A DNA stretch of 64,000 nucleotides, from assembly GCA_947500035.1 (NCBI GenBank), contig CANMQP010000029.1, positions 1-64,000 of the forward strand, read 5' to 3'. Shown here piece by piece: positions 38,570-48,992 of this stretch; within the stretch, counting starts at the first letter, position 1; the number at the start of each line of letters is the position of its first letter. The translations under genes and the position numbers were made by a program. The notes beneath the pieces were generated by a model that saw only the letters and a program-made list of their open reading frames with translations, ran no database searches and was not told the DNA's origin. The stretch is from an uncultured Kiloniellaceae bacterium (GTDB taxonomy: Bacteria; Pseudomonadota; Alphaproteobacteria; Kiloniellales; Kiloniellaceae).

Positions 38570-39865
38570 ATGCGGCGGAAAACGCGACGCGGCGGCGGAC
38601 GGCAGGTCGAGCTGACGGTCGAGTCCCTGGGGGCACGCGGCGACGGCGTGACCCAGCTCGACGGCAAGCCGGTGTTCCTGCCTATGACCCTGCCGGGAGA
38701 CCGCGTGATTGCCCGGATTCAGGGCGAGCGGGGCGGCGGGCTGAGAGCCGAGGTGGTGGAACTGCTGGAGACTGGCCCCAATAGAGTCGACCCGCCTTGT
38801 CCGCACTTCGGACCCTGCGGTGGCTGCACGGTCCAGCATCTGGATCCGGCGCCCTACGGCGACTGGAAGCGGGACCTTGTGGTTCAGGCACTTGAACGCC
38901 GGGGATTTTCCGGCGATCTGGTAAGGCCGTTGCGACGGATTGAGCCTGGCACCCGCCGCAGGATGTCCCTGCGCGCAGTCAAGCAGGGTAAGAAGGTACG
39001 GCTCGGCTTTAATGGCAGGGAAAGCCATCTCATTGTCGATCTGGAGACCTGCCTGCTGGTGACGCCGGGACTGCGGACGCTGATCGCACCGCTGCGAACT
39101 GCCCTGGCGATGATCCTGGCGGACCGGGATCAGGCCGATATTGTCGCCACCGAGACCCAGAGCGGCCTCGACCTTCTGATCGTTTCGGCGGCAAAGCTGG
39201 ATCTCCAGGCACGCGAGCACTGGGCCGCCTTTGCCGAAGCCGAGGATCTGGCACGCCTTTCCTGGCAGCATCCGGACGAGGAGAGCGAGCCGCTGACCGT
39301 CCGCCGGAATCCGAAGCTTTCGTTTGGCGGCATTGCCGTCGAGCCGGTACCCGGCGGATTTCTGCAGCCGAGTATCGAAGGCGAGGAGATCTTGACCGAG
39401 CTGGTCATGGGTTTGGTGCCGGAGACGGCGGAGACTATCGCCGATCTCTTCTCGGGGGCCGGAACCTTCACCTTCCCGCTGGCGCAGCGGGGCCGGGTGC
39501 ATGCGGTCGAGGGCGACGAGCGGTCACTGGAGGCGCTCTGGTCGGCGGCACGCCGGGCGGACCTGGCCAACCGCATCACAGTCGAGCAGCGCGACCTGAT
39601 GCGTCAGCCGGTCAGTGCCGATGAGCTGGAAGGCGGCGATTGCGTCGTCTTCGATCCGCCAAGGGCCGGGGCAAAGGATCAGGCCTTCGAGCTGTCAGAT
39701 TCAAGCATCCCGACTATCGTTGCCGTTTCCTGTAATCCCAATACCTTTGCGCGGGATGCTCGGACTTTGGTTGAGGGTGGATACGAGCTCACCGAAGTCA
39801 CGCCGGTGGACCAGTTCCCCTGGTCCGGGCACGTCGAACTGGTCGCTGGTTTCAAACGAAACTAG
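38570..39865 (+). CDS. TrmA/RlmD-type RNA 5-methyluridine methyltransferase
   Basis: The 431-residue protein has an N-terminal TRAM RNA-binding domain (VELTVESLGARGDGVTQLDG), an Fe-S cluster cysteine motif CPHFGPCGGCTVQHL, and a class I SAM methyltransferase domain with DLFSGAGTFTFPLA, FDPPRAG and the catalytic cysteine in VAVSCNPNTFARD. It should methylate uridine C5 in 23S rRNA or tRNA; the exact target is unsure. The ATG at 38570 has AAGGA about 10 nt upstream; a frame starting 54 bp earlier is possible. Confidence 0.87.
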   Translation: MRRKTRRGGGRQVELTVESLGARGDGVTQLDGKPVFLPMTLPGDRVIARIQGERGGGLRAEVVELLETGPNRVDPPCPHFGPCGGCTVQHLDPAPYGDWKRDLVVQALERRGFSGDLVRPLRRIEPGTRRRMSLRAVKQGKKVRLGFNGRESHLIVDLETCLLVTPGLRTLIAPLRTALAMILADRDQADIVATETQSGLDLLIVSAAKLDLQAREHWAAFAEAEDLARLSWQHPDEESEPLTVRRNPKLSFGGIAVEPVPGGFLQPSIEGEEILTELVMGLVPETAETIADLFSGAGTFTFPLAQRGRVHAVEGDERSLEALWSAARRADLANRITVEQRDLMRQPVSADELEGGDCVVFDPPRAGAKDQAFELSDSSIPTIVAVSCNPNTFARDARTLVEGGYELTEVTPVDQFPWSGHVELVAGFKRN

Positions 39866-39918
39866 TTTTATTTGAGAGCCGGCTGAGCCTTCAACCGCCT
39901 GCGTTCACCCATCCAAGG

Positions 39919-41001
39919 TCAGCCACACTGCGCGCGGTTGCGCAGCAGGTGATCGGCCAGAACCACGGCCATCATAGCCTCGCCGACCGGCACCGCCCGG
40001 ATACCCACACAGGGGTCGTGGCGGCCCTTGGTGAAGATCTCGGTATCCTTGCCGAAGATGTCGACTGTTTTGCGCGGGCTGAGGATCGAACTGGTCGGCT
40101 TGACGGCGAAGCGCACCACAACATCCTGACCGCTGCTGATGCCTCCCAGCACGCCGCCCGCCTGGTTGGAGGAGAAGGCGATCCTGTTGCCGTCCATGCG
40201 CATCTCGTCGGCGTTTTCCTCGCCGGAGAAAGCGGCGCTGGCGAAGCCCGCGCCGATTTCCACGCCCTTGACCGCATTGATGCTCATCATGGCCTTGGCC
40301 AGATCCGCATCCAGCTTGTCGTAAACCGGTTCGCCCAATCCGGCGGGCACGCCGCTGGCGACCACCTCGACCACGGCGCCCAAAGAGGATCCGCTTTTGC
40401 GGGAGGCATCCAGGACGTCAGCCCAATGGGCGGCGGCCTTTGCGTCCGGGCACCAGAAGGGGTTGTTGCCGGTTTCGGCCCAGTCCCACTTCTCCCGGTC
40501 GATATGGTGCGGGCCCATCTGCACGAGCGCGCCGCGAATGCGCACGCCGTCTTGTAGGATGTGATCCAGGACCTTACGGGCGACACCGCCGGCAGCGACG
40601 CGCATGGCGGTCTCCCGGGCAGAGGAGCGTCCGCCGCCGCGGTAATCGCGGACGCCGTACTTGGTCCAGTAGGTATAGTCCGCGTGGCCGGGCCGGAACT
40701 TGTCCTTGATGTCGCTGTAGTCCTTGGACCGCTGGTCGGTGTTCTCGATCACCAGGGAAACCGGCGTTCCGGTGGTCACGCCTTCAAAAACGCCCGAGAG
40801 GATCTTGACCTCGTCAGCTTCCTGGCGCTGGGTGGTGAAGCGCGACTGTCCGGGCTTACGGGCGTTCAGCCAACCCTGCAGATCGGATTCCTGAAGCGGC
40901 ACGCACGGCGGTACGCCGTCGATCACGCAGCCAATGGCGGGACCGTGGCTTTCACCCCAGGTGGTGAAGCGGAAGCTTTCGCCGAAGGCGTTACCGGGCA
41001 T
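39919..41001 (-). CDS. aroC: Chorismate synthase
   Basis: The 360-residue FMN-dependent lyase makes chorismate from EPSP, the last step of the shikimate pathway. The signatures [33 protein letters not shown] and the C-terminal [22 protein letters not shown] are intact. Length fits the family. It is 9 bp downstream of fabI on the same strand, forming an operon seen in many alphaproteobacteria. Confidence 0.96.
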   Translation of the reverse strand: MPGNAFGESFRFTTWGESHGPAIGCVIDGVPPCVPLQESDLQGWLNARKPGQSRFTTQRQEADEVKILSGVFEGVTTGTPVSLVIENTDQRSKDYSDIKDKFRPGHADYTYWTKYGVRDYRGGGRSSARETAMRVAAGGVARKVLDHILQDGVRIRGALVQMGPHHIDREKWDWAETGNNPFWCPDAKAAAHWADVLDASRKSGSSLGAVVEVVASGVPAGLGEPVYDKLDADLAKAMMSINAVKGVEIGAGFASAAFSGEENADEMRMDGNRIAFSSNQAGGVLGGISSGQDVVVRFAVKPTSSILSPRKTVDIFGKDTEIFTKGRHDPCVGIRAVPVGEAMMAVVLADHLLRNRAQCG

Positions 41002-41010
41002 AGGAGCAGA

Positions 41011-41850
<840 letters not shown>

Positions 41851-42049
41851 CCATTTCCTCACTCTAACACTACTCTTAAGAGAAGCCGCATCCTACACCA
41901 ATGCCCCGGTGGGTCAAAGGTGCCGCACAGCCGCTTTCCGGCGGCCTTTGTAGGCTTTGCGGGGGCCTAAGGTCAATTGATTGCACGGAAATCCGCTTTT
42001 ATCGTGTTATCGTGAAACAGTCATACACAAATTGTGAATTGGATGAGCC

Positions 42050-43348
42050 ATGTCGGCCCGATTCGAATTGAGCACGACCCTGCATTCGGTCAAGAATCTT
42101 CGGCCGGTCAAAACGCTGCGCGATCTGCCTAGTGTGACGCTTTACGCCGGGAAGCGTTTCCTCAAGGACGGCTGTCCGCGCTCGGCTGCGGCTCTGAGCT
42201 ACTCCTCGCTTCTGGCCATGGTTCCGTTGTTGGCGATTGCGCTGACCGTGCTCTCGGCCTTTCCGGCCTTTACAGAGATCCGCATTGAGCTGCAGAGCCT
42301 GGTTTTCGAGAATTTCCTGCCCGATACAGGCGTTGAGATCAGTGATCAATTGGCCTCCTTCATCGACAACGCGACCAAAACGACCGGAATCGGGGTGATT
42401 GCCCTGGCTGTGACGGCGCTGGTCCTGCTCTCGACGATTACCGGTGCATTCAACGCGATTTGGCGGGTCGCGGACCAACGCTCTCTATTCCTTCAGTTCC
42501 TGGTCTATTGGGCTCTATTGACCCTTGGGCCTTTGCTGATCGGAGCTTCTTTGTCCTTGTCCGGCTATGGATATGCCATGGTCGAATGGTCGGGGATCGA
42601 GGGCTACACCCGTTCGTTTTTCAATGTGACCCAGTTCCTGCCCGCGATCCTCTCCGCCGGTGCCTTCACCTTACTGTTCATCGTGGTGCCCAACCGGCCT
42701 GTGCGCTTCCGGCATGCCCTCATGGGCGCCGTCGTGGCCGCGTTTCTGTTTGAAGTGCTGAAGAAAGGCTTTGCCCTCTATCTGACTCATTTCCCATCCT
42801 ACCAGGCGCTTTACGGCGCGCTTGCGGCCGTTCCGATCTTTCTGGTCTGGATGTACCTCTCCTGGGCCGTGATCCTCTTTGGCGCAGAGATCGCCGCGTC
42901 CCTGCCGGAATGGCGGGCGAATCTGAAGCGGGGTGAAGAATCCGGCGCGCCCGGCGCAAGACTGGCTCTCGCGCTCGCGATTCTTTCCAGGCTTCATCTG
43001 GCGGCTCAGGATGGACGCAAGGTCCGCGAACTCAGCCTGGTCTCCGGGTTTCCGGCGAGCTTTGACGAACTGGGGGACGTCCTTTACGGCCTGCGCCGCG
43101 ACCGCTTTGTCGCGCGGACTTCGGGGGCGCACTGGGTGCTGTCGCGCGATTTGAACTGCGCAAAGCTCAAGGACCTGATGGTGTCTCTGGATTTGACGCT
43201 GGAGCCGGGGCAGGGGTGGCCCGAAAATGTTGACGAGATTATCGGCAAGCTCAACAGCAGCGGCCAACAAATCACGGAAATGAGCCTCGGTGACCTGCTT
43301 GCGACGAAACCTGTGGTGGAGGCTCTAACTCTCGGACGATCCGCGTAG
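42050..43348 (+). CDS. YihY/BrkB-family inner-membrane protein
   Basis: The 432-residue protein has six membrane helices in the N-terminal 280 residues (AALSYSSLLAMVPLLAIALTV; ALTALVLLSTITGAFNAIWRV; LMGAVVAAFLFEVLKKGFALYL; IFLVWMYLSWAVILFGAEIAA), matching YihY (once misnamed RNase BN). The remaining 140 residues are cytosolic and look like a winged-helix (LALAILSRLHLAAQDGRKV...). Function is unproven. Its last 24 bp overlap the convergent cbpM gene. Confidence 0.86.
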   Translation: MSARFELSTTLHSVKNLRPVKTLRDLPSVTLYAGKRFLKDGCPRSAAALSYSSLLAMVPLLAIALTVLSAFPAFTEIRIELQSLVFENFLPDTGVEISDQLASFIDNATKTTGIGVIALAVTALVLLSTITGAFNAIWRVADQRSLFLQFLVYWALLTLGPLLIGASLSLSGYGYAMVEWSGIEGYTRSFFNVTQFLPAILSAGAFTLLFIVVPNRPVRFRHALMGAVVAAFLFEVLKKGFALYLTHFPSYQALYGALAAVPIFLVWMYLSWAVILFGAEIAASLPEWRANLKRGEESGAPGARLALALAILSRLHLAAQDGRKVRELSLVSGFPASFDELGDVLYGLRRDRFVARTSGAHWVLSRDLNCAKLKDLMVSLDLTLEPGQGWPENVDEIIGKLNSSGQQITEMSLGDLLATKPVVEALTLGRSA

Positions 43349-43654
43349 GTTTTCCTCGAGCATGTCCCGGGCGTCTTCGGGGAGCTCCTGAATCGCGCTG
43401 TTGAGCTGCTCCAGGGCCCGGCGCAGGCCGTAAACCTGATCGAGCAGGCGCAGAACCACCGGCATGGCCTCCTCGTTGACCCCGATATCGCGCCGCAGCT
43501 CGGCGATCAGCTTGACACGGGCGAAGTCGTCCTCGTCAAAGTGATATTCGCCGTCCTGTTCACTCGGCAGGACCCAGTTCTGTTCAATCCAGATGGTGAT
43601 TTCCGACGCGGTGACGTCGAACTCTGTGACCAGATCATCTACGCTTCTGAGCAT
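43325..43654 (-). CDS. cbpM: Chaperone modulator CbpM-like protein
   Basis: The 109-residue MerR-like winged-helix protein begins with a Leu-Arg-Ser-Val N-terminus and SEITIWIEQNWVLP. It continues FDEDDFARVKLIAELRRDIGVNEEAMPVVLRLLDQVYGLRRAL. In enterobacteria, CbpM binds the J-domain of CbpA and inhibits it. It is 90 bp downstream of the cbpA-like gene on the same strand, as expected for the pair. Confidence 0.85.
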   Translation of the reverse strand: MLRSVDDLVTEFDVTASEITIWIEQNWVLPSEQDGEYHFDEDDFARVKLIAELRRDIGVNEEAMPVVLRLLDQVYGLRRALEQLNSAIQELPEDARDMLEENLRGSSES

Positions 43655-43744
43655 CTGTGGTCCCGTACTTTCTTTGCTTCCGCTCTGTTGTCTCTAACCG
43701 CCATCTTGAAACGGCCGACGTCTTTTTAGCCCGGATCAGCCTTG

Positions 43745-44662
43745 TCAGCCCAGATCGGTCTTGGCGCGCGGATTGTATTTGTTCTTTTCCGACCAGGTTT
43801 TGACGAAGTTCTTGAACTCATCGTTCGGAGCTTCCGGCAGCACGACTCTCAGCTTTACCAGTTGATCGCCCGCCGGTTTGTCGCCCTTTCCGGGGATGCC
43901 TTTGCCCTTCAGGCGCAGGGTCGTGCCGGAGTTCGAGCCAGGCGGGATTTTCATCGAAACCTTACCGGCCATCGTCGGCACGGTGATGGCGGCTCCAAGC
44001 ACCGCTTCGGGCAGGGAGACCGGCAGGTCCAAAGTGATGTTCGTGCCGTCGCGGGAGAAGTGCGGATGACTGCGCACGGTGACTTCGATGAGGGCGTCGC
44101 CACTGGGCGCGCCGCCGACACCGGCCATACCCTGACCTTTAAGACGCAGGCTTTGACCGTCCTCGGTCCCAGGTGGGATGCGGATGTCGAGGGTTTTGCC
44201 TTCACCCAACCGGATGCGTTTGGTGGCGCCCGCCGCCGCTTCCATGAAGTCGACGTCTACCGCATAGGACACATCCGCGCCCTTGCGCCGCACAGAGTGG
44301 GTCCGTCTCTGCGAGCGGCCACCGCCAAAAAGGTCGGAAAAAATATCGCCGACGCCCACGTCTTCGCCGAAGTCGTAGCGGCTGTATTTTTGGCTGTCGC
44401 CGGCCCGTTGGCGGTAGAATCCGCCCTGCCAGCCTGTGTCCTGTCCGGAGCTGTCGATCTGGCCCGCGTCGAACTTCTTTCGCTTTTCGGCGTCGCCCAA
44501 AATACCATAGGCCTGTGAGACCTCTTTGAACTCTTGTTCGATGGCTTCGTTGCCCGGGTTGAGGTCAGGGTGCAGTTTTTTGGCCAGCTTTCTGTAAGCC
44601 GACTTGATCTCTTCGGCGCTCGCCGTTTTAGAGACATTCAGGGTCTTATAAGGGTCTTTCAT
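43745..44662 (-). CDS. cbpA: CbpA-like DnaJ-family co-chaperone
   Basis: The 305-residue J-domain protein has DnaJ domain residues 1-68 with the HPD motif (KKLHPDLNPGNE), then a short Gly-rich linker, and two DnaJ_C substrate-binding barrels (VDVDFMEAAAGATKRI; GNGT-type turns IPPGTEDGQSLRLKG and PPGSNSGTTLRLKG). The zinc-finger domain of true DnaJ is absent, as in CbpA. It stimulates DnaK. It is followed by cbpM in an operon. Confidence 0.9.
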   Translation of the reverse strand: MKDPYKTLNVSKTASAEEIKSAYRKLAKKLHPDLNPGNEAIEQEFKEVSQAYGILGDAEKRKKFDAGQIDSSGQDTGWQGGFYRQRAGDSQKYSRYDFGEDVGVGDIFSDLFGGGRSQRRTHSVRRKGADVSYAVDVDFMEAAAGATKRIRLGEGKTLDIRIPPGTEDGQSLRLKGQGMAGVGGAPSGDALIEVTVRSHPHFSRDGTNITLDLPVSLPEAVLGAAITVPTMAGKVSMKIPPGSNSGTTLRLKGKGIPGKGDKPAGDQLVKLRVVLPEAPNDEFKNFVKTWSEKNKYNPRAKTDLG

Positions 44663-44784
44663 TCCGTATTCTATCGCCGTTGTCGCTTGTTGCGTGGCTG
44701 TGTTCCCCGCAAGACAGTTCCCTTACTGCGCGATTGGTTCTGCCTCGAGCGCTCAAATTCGGGTGCTGGCCTATGCCCTAACGC

Positions 44785-45273
44785 TTAAGACTGGATTTGC
44801 CAAGAGCCATCGGGCTGCCTGCAGGCCACGCCGTAGGCCGTTTCGGCTTCTCCTCCGATGGTTACTTCCTGCTGGAATTCGCGGCAGTAGTTGCCATTTT
44901 CCGCCGTTCCCTCGCGGGTGGGCGTGACGGTTCCCGAGTTTCCGCTATCCGGATTGTCCCATTTGATCTGCTGACCGATCGGCGCGGTCGTTGCCTGGGT
45001 GTAGGCTCTTTCGGCTTTTTCCTTGTCCGCATCGTCCAAGGACCGGCCGAGTTCGCTGCCGACCAACGCGCCGAGTAAAGCGCCGGCGGCGGTTGCGACC
45101 AATTGACCAGAGCCACTGCCCACCTGGGAACCGATAACGGCTCCGCCGACGCCGCCGATGACGCCGCCGATGGTCTGCTTGGTGCCTGGCCCGTCTCCAT
45201 CATTGGAGCAGGCGGCGGTCATTAGAGCGAGCACGGCGACGGCCGCTAAGGATTTAATCTTCATCTCAGTCAT
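44785..45273 (-). CDS. Glycine-zipper outer-membrane lipoprotein (17-kDa antigen-like)
   Basis: The 162-residue lipoprotein has a signal peptide with lipobox MTAAC (Cys about 22). A glycine-zipper stretch GGVIGGVGGAVIGSQVGSG...AGALLGALVGSELGRSLD (about 35-80) follows. The C-terminal half carries YCREFQQEVTIGGEAETAYGVACRQPDGSWQI, the typical ending of the 17-kDa surface antigen/RT0821 family. It is likely outer-membrane anchored. The ATG at 45273 or 45264 is possible. Confidence 0.82.
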   Translation of the reverse strand: MTEMKIKSLAAVAVLALMTAACSNDGDGPGTKQTIGGVIGGVGGAVIGSQVGSGSGQLVATAAGALLGALVGSELGRSLDDADKEKAERAYTQATTAPIGQQIKWDNPDSGNSGTVTPTREGTAENGNYCREFQQEVTIGGEAETAYGVACRQPDGSWQIQS

Positions 45274-45704
45274 CTTTCAATCTGCGCCATGCGGCACTTC
45301 AGCTTTTCGTTCCGCAACATGCGATGGCGATCCGAAGCCTTTGTTATTCCGGGCCGGAAGCGACCGCTCTCCTAAGTTGGTGCTTACGAAGAGTCTATCG
45401 CCTCTTTGCCGGAAAATCATCCTTTTGCGGGAAATACCAGCAGGGGCGGCAGACTCGTCGCGATCAAGCGTCTGGAATAAGATCCTTTGGAGCGGTGGCG
45501 GGATGCCCCGCTTTCGAAGCTGTATTCAAGGCGTGCGACGCTTTAAGCTTTGTCGCGCATATGGCAATGCAGGACTGTTGCGTCAATCCAATTATAACTG
45601 CTGTAATCCGGCCCAGGGCGATTGCTGCAGCCGGATGGTGTCGGCATTCCAAGCGGAGAAAGCCGTTTTTTGTAGGTTGAAGCTGGTAGAAGAGAAAGCG
45701 AAAC
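45274..45704. other. Intergenic region between divergent lipoprotein and pdxH genes
   Basis: About 430 bases with no convincing gene. Promoters for both flanking genes should lie here. I see no strong hairpin, repeat or RNA gene. Confidence 0.4.
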
Positions 45705-46298
45705 ATGATCCGAGACACGACGCCTGGAGACCCTTTAAAGCTGTTCGACACCTGGCTTGAAGAGGCAGGAGAGAGCGAAATCAACGACCCAACCGCCATG
45801 AGCCTGGCGACGGTGGGGCCCGACGGCATGCCCAGTTCGCGCATGGTGTTGCTGAAGGGCGTCGATGCGCGCGGATTTGTTTTCTACACCAACTTCGAAA
45901 GCCGGAAGGGCGAGCAGCTGCAAGCGAACATGAAAGCTGCGTTATTGTTTCATTGGAAATCGTTACGGCGCTGTGTTCGTATTGAAGGTGAAGTCGAGAT
46001 TGTGACCAGCGAGGAAGCGGACACCTACTTCGCGAGCCGTCCGCGCCAGAGTCAGATCGGCGCCTGGGCCAGTCAGCAATCGCGGCCGCTCGAGGGGCGG
46101 TTCGAGCTGGAGAAACGGGTTGCCATCTATGCGGCGAAACATGCCGTCGGCACTGTTCCAAGGCCCGACTACTGGTCGGGGTTCCGGGTTCTGCCCCAGC
46201 GAATCGAGTTCTGGCAGGACGGTGCCTTTCGCTTGCACGACCGGCTGGTCTACAACCGCAGTGGTGAGAGTTGGACGACGGAACGCCTCTATCCCTGA
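45705..46298 (+). CDS. pdxH: Pyridoxamine/pyridoxine 5'-phosphate oxidase
   Basis: The 197-residue FMN oxidase makes pyridoxal 5'-phosphate. FMN-binding [20 protein letters not shown] and the ESRKGEQL segment, the substrate-binding [29 protein letters not shown] and the C-terminal [20 protein letters not shown]...ERLYP are all conserved. Slightly shorter than E. coli PdxH at the N-terminus, as is common in alphaproteobacteria. The CDF gene follows 38 bp downstream. Confidence 0.94.
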   Translation: MIRDTTPGDPLKLFDTWLEEAGESEINDPTAMSLATVGPDGMPSSRMVLLKGVDARGFVFYTNFESRKGEQLQANMKAALLFHWKSLRRCVRIEGEVEIVTSEEADTYFASRPRQSQIGAWASQQSRPLEGRFELEKRVAIYAAKHAVGTVPRPDYWSGFRVLPQRIEFWQDGAFRLHDRLVYNRSGESWTTERLYP

Positions 46299-46336
46299 CG
46301 AAGGAGGGCGTTGCATGACCACCTGATAGGTTTGAA

Positions 46337-47311
46337 GTGGGTTCAGACAGAATGGAAGATCGCCAGGCGCCTGGATCGCCAACCGCGGACTCGCAGCCTG
46401 AGTCTGCGAGCCGCCGCGCGGCCCGGCTCTTAAAACTTGCGACCTATGCCTCAGTTGCGACCGCCGTCAGTCTGGTCGCCATCAAGCTTGGCGCCTGGTG
46501 GGTCACACACTCGGTTAGCCTGCTGTCCACCCTTGTGGATTCGATGCTCGATGTTGCCGTCTCGGTCATCAATCTTTTCGCAATCAGGGCCGCCTTGATT
46601 CCCGCGGACTCAGATCACCGGTTCGGTCACGGAAAGGCGGAGCCGCTCGCGGCACTGGGGCAGTCCGCCTTTATCGGCGGATCGGCGGTTTTCTTGCTGC
46701 TTGAGGTCAGTCAGCGGTTTCTCGAACCGCGGGCCATCGAGGCCACCGGTATCGGTATTGCTGTGATGATTGTATCGATCATCGCGACCCTGATTTTGCT
46801 TCAATACCAAAAGTATGTGGTTCGGGAGACCGGGTCTCTGGTTATTGAAGCCAACGCCCTCAATTTCACGGTCGACATTTTGGTCAATGCCAGCGTCATT
46901 GCCGCACTGATTATGGTGTCTCAACTTGGTTGGCTCTTGGCCGATCCGGTTTTCGGCCTGGGAATTGGCGCTTACATCCTGTGGAGCGCCTGGAAGCTGA
47001 TGCGCGCAGCACTGGATATGCTGATGGACCGGGAACTGGCAGACGAAGAGCGCGCGGAAATCAGCCGGATTATCCTGGATGATCCGGACGTTCTCGGGAT
47101 CCATGATCTGCGCACACGCTCGTCGGGCCGCCAGATTTTCGTGCAATGCCATGTCGAACTGGATGCTCAGATGTCGTTGGCTACGGCGCACGCGGTGACC
47201 GATCGTATTGAAGTCCGTTTGTCGGAGAGCTTTCCCAATGCGGAGATCTTTTTTCACCAGGATCCCTACGCGGCCAACGCGCAGGCCGGCGGCTTGCAGA
47301 CGCAGCAATGA
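46337..47311 (+). CDS. Cation diffusion facilitator (FieF-like) metal exporter
   Basis: The 324-residue protein has six helices and exports Zn2+/Fe2+/Mn2+ using proton antiport. Metal-site residues: SLLSTLVDSMLDVAVS in TM2 (DxxxD) and the following DHRFGHGKAEPLA; TM5 contains NFTVDILVNASV (second D pair). The C-terminal cytoplasmic ferredoxin-like domain (about 230-310) has DLRTRSSGRQIFVQCHVELD. The start is GTG at 46337 or ATG at 46352. Confidence 0.9.
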   Translation: MGSDRMEDRQAPGSPTADSQPESASRRAARLLKLATYASVATAVSLVAIKLGAWWVTHSVSLLSTLVDSMLDVAVSVINLFAIRAALIPADSDHRFGHGKAEPLAALGQSAFIGGSAVFLLLEVSQRFLEPRAIEATGIGIAVMIVSIIATLILLQYQKYVVRETGSLVIEANALNFTVDILVNASVIAALIMVSQLGWLLADPVFGLGIGAYILWSAWKLMRAALDMLMDRELADEERAEISRIILDDPDVLGIHDLRTRSSGRQIFVQCHVELDAQMSLATAHAVTDRIEVRLSESFPNAEIFFHQDPYAANAQAGGLQTQQ

Positions 47312-47328
47312 AGCCTCGTAAATCAGCT

Positions 47329-47377
47329 TGATTTAAGTCATATTGGTTGTGGCGGTGCCGCCATAAAATGCCTTCAT
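47329..47377 (+). promoter_or_regulatory. FNR/FixK-type promoter of the universal stress protein gene
   Basis: The palindrome TTGATTTAAGTCAT (47329-47342, centre 47335.5) resembles the FNR consensus TTGAT-N4-ATCAA. TAAAAT at 47365-47370 fits a -10 box. With a start site at about 47377, the palindrome centre falls at -41.5, the class II FNR position. The gene starts at 47408. Confidence 0.55.
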
Positions 47378-47407
47378 GAGAACCTTAGGGATGAATTGGA
47401 GAGCGCA

Positions 47408-48277
47408 ATGGGCCTGTCAAAACTGCTTGCTATCGTCGATGGGACGCCCGCATCTGAGCGCGCGCTATCGGCGGCTTTGAGCCTGGGACAGGCCTTTGCC
47501 TGCCGTGTGGATGCTCTTCACGTCGAAGTCGATCCGGAAGCCTCAATTCCGATTCTGGGCGACGGGATGTCCGGAGCTGTTGTCTCGCAAATGATCGACA
47601 GTTTGCGGGAGACGACGGCAAAGCGGCGCGAACAGGCATCGCGGATTTTCGATGACCTCTGCACCCGCCCGGGGCTCGCGGTTGTGGAGCCCTCTCAAGC
47701 GCTCAAGCAGGGCGAATTCGGTGTAAGTTTCACCCATGTTGTCGGGGTGGAAGCGGATGAAATCTCTATACGGGGTATTCTCGCCGACCTCACAATTCTG
47801 GCCCGGCCCGAGGTCGACAGCGATCTCGACCTCTCACAAAGCTTAGATGCCGCGATTTTCGACACGGGGCGGCCTGTTTTGCTCATCCCCACCGAACCGC
47901 CGGAGCAGTTGCTGAAAACGGTTGCGATCGCCTGGAACGGCTCTCGAGAATCCGCGCGCGCTGTTGCCATCGCTTTGCCGATTTTGCAGCAGGCTGAAAA
48001 GGTGGTCGTGATCACCGCGCGCGAGTCGGCGGTCAAGGCCGGGCCCAGCGAGCTTACAAACTATCTGGCCGGGCACGGTATCGAAGCGAAAACCTGGGCC
48101 TTCACGCCGGGCGAGGACTCTATCGGGAATTCGATCCTGATTGAAGCGAGCAAAGCGAATGCGGACATGCTGGTCATGGGTGCCTATGGACATAGCCGTT
48201 TCAGGGAAATGATTCTGGGCGGGGCGACCCGGAGTGTCGTGAACGATGCGCAAATACCGGTCTTCCTGACGCACTAG
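47408..48277 (+). CDS. Universal stress protein, tandem Usp type
   Basis: The 289-residue cytosolic protein consists of two UspA-like halves. The second half has the nucleotide-binding G-2x-G-9x-G(S/T)-like MGAYGHSRFREMILGGATRSV. The first begins LLAIVDGTPASERALSAALSLGQAF. Such proteins support survival under energy or oxygen stress. The ATG at 47408 has GGAG 6-7 nt upstream. An FNR-like box centred at -41.5 of a plausible promoter suggests induction under low oxygen. A strong terminator follows. Confidence 0.86.
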   Translation: MGLSKLLAIVDGTPASERALSAALSLGQAFACRVDALHVEVDPEASIPILGDGMSGAVVSQMIDSLRETTAKRREQASRIFDDLCTRPGLAVVEPSQALKQGEFGVSFTHVVGVEADEISIRGILADLTILARPEVDSDLDLSQSLDAAIFDTGRPVLLIPTEPPEQLLKTVAIAWNGSRESARAVAIALPILQQAEKVVVITARESAVKAGPSELTNYLAGHGIEAKTWAFTPGEDSIGNSILIEASKANADMLVMGAYGHSRFREMILGGATRSVVNDAQIPVFLTH

Positions 48278-48293
48278 TGTGATGTTTCTGAAG

Positions 48294-48320
48294 TTCGCCG
48301 CATCATCTGCGGCGAATTTT
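48294..48320 (+). terminator. Rho-independent terminator after the universal stress protein gene
   Basis: Perfect 9-bp stem ttcgccgca (48294-48302) / tgcggcgaa (48308-48316), 5-nt loop, followed directly by TTTT. Confidence 0.85.
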
Positions 48321-48327
48321 AGAGACT

Positions 48328-48396
48328 GAATCACACGAGATTCAATGAGGTAGTGTCCCGTTGAATCTGAAATTCAATGAAATGAATTTTAGATTC
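48328..48396. promoter_or_regulatory. Cluster of four GANTC (CcrM-type) sites with alternative hairpins
   Basis: GANTC sites begin at 48328, 48339, 48363 and 48392. agattcaa (48338-48345) can pair with ttgaatct (48361-48368). The latter can instead form a 14-bp stem (48363-48376 with 48383-48396, one G-U). The two folds exclude each other. It lies between the stress-protein terminator and the gene at 48570. Confidence 0.45.
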
Positions 48397-48569
48397 GGGA
48401 TACCAGGGTCTGTTTAGGTTCAGGATATCGTCGATGCGTCTGTTCTCGCTTAACAGGATGGCGTCGGCTCAATTCTCCACCAGAGGCAGGCTTTCAGGCT
48501 TTAAAACGACTTTGAGGGGCCGGCTGCACCAGAACGCAATCTTAGAGGACGGCAATTGAGGATGACGGT

Positions 48570-48992
48570 ATGACACTGACGAAAGTACGTATGGAACTGG
48601 CACGCGACCATGATTTTCCGCAGGGCAGCAACCTGCACGGCTACGAGTTTACCGCGCCTCTAAACGACGAGGGGCATATCGATGCCGAGGGATGGCGCAA
48701 AGACCGCAAACGCTGCATCGTCCGCCGTTTCTGGGCTGGGGAAGATGATCAAACGGGCCATCTGATCCATACCAAGGGAAGATCCTGGGTCTTTCACTAT
48801 GATATCTCGACCGGCGACGCTGATAACCGCGCGACCTTCAATGGGGTTGGCGTGAACGAACCCGGCGACGATGAAGCCGGTTTTAAGTTCGATCACCATG
48901 TCTTTCGCGAGGGCGAGTACGTCTCGGTCCATGAGCAGGATGGTTCCATGCGGACGTTCCGGGTCGTCAAAACCTTCCCGGTCTTGACGTGA
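48570..48992 (+). CDS. Conserved-looking hypothetical protein
   Basis: The 140-residue cytosolic protein is rich in Asp, His and aromatic residues (KDRKRCIVRRFWAGEDDQTG, WVFHYDIS, FKFDHHVFREGEYVSVHEQDG). It looks like a single beta-rich domain, and both strand spacing and composition are like the neighbouring host genes. No family is recognised. The region between it and the upstream stress protein (48278-48569) has a terminator and a GANTC cluster. Confidence 0.65.
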   Translation: MTLTKVRMELARDHDFPQGSNLHGYEFTAPLNDEGHIDAEGWRKDRKRCIVRRFWAGEDDQTGHLIHTKGRSWVFHYDISTGDADNRATFNGVGVNEPGDDEAGFKFDHHVFREGEYVSVHEQDGSMRTFRVVKTFPVLT

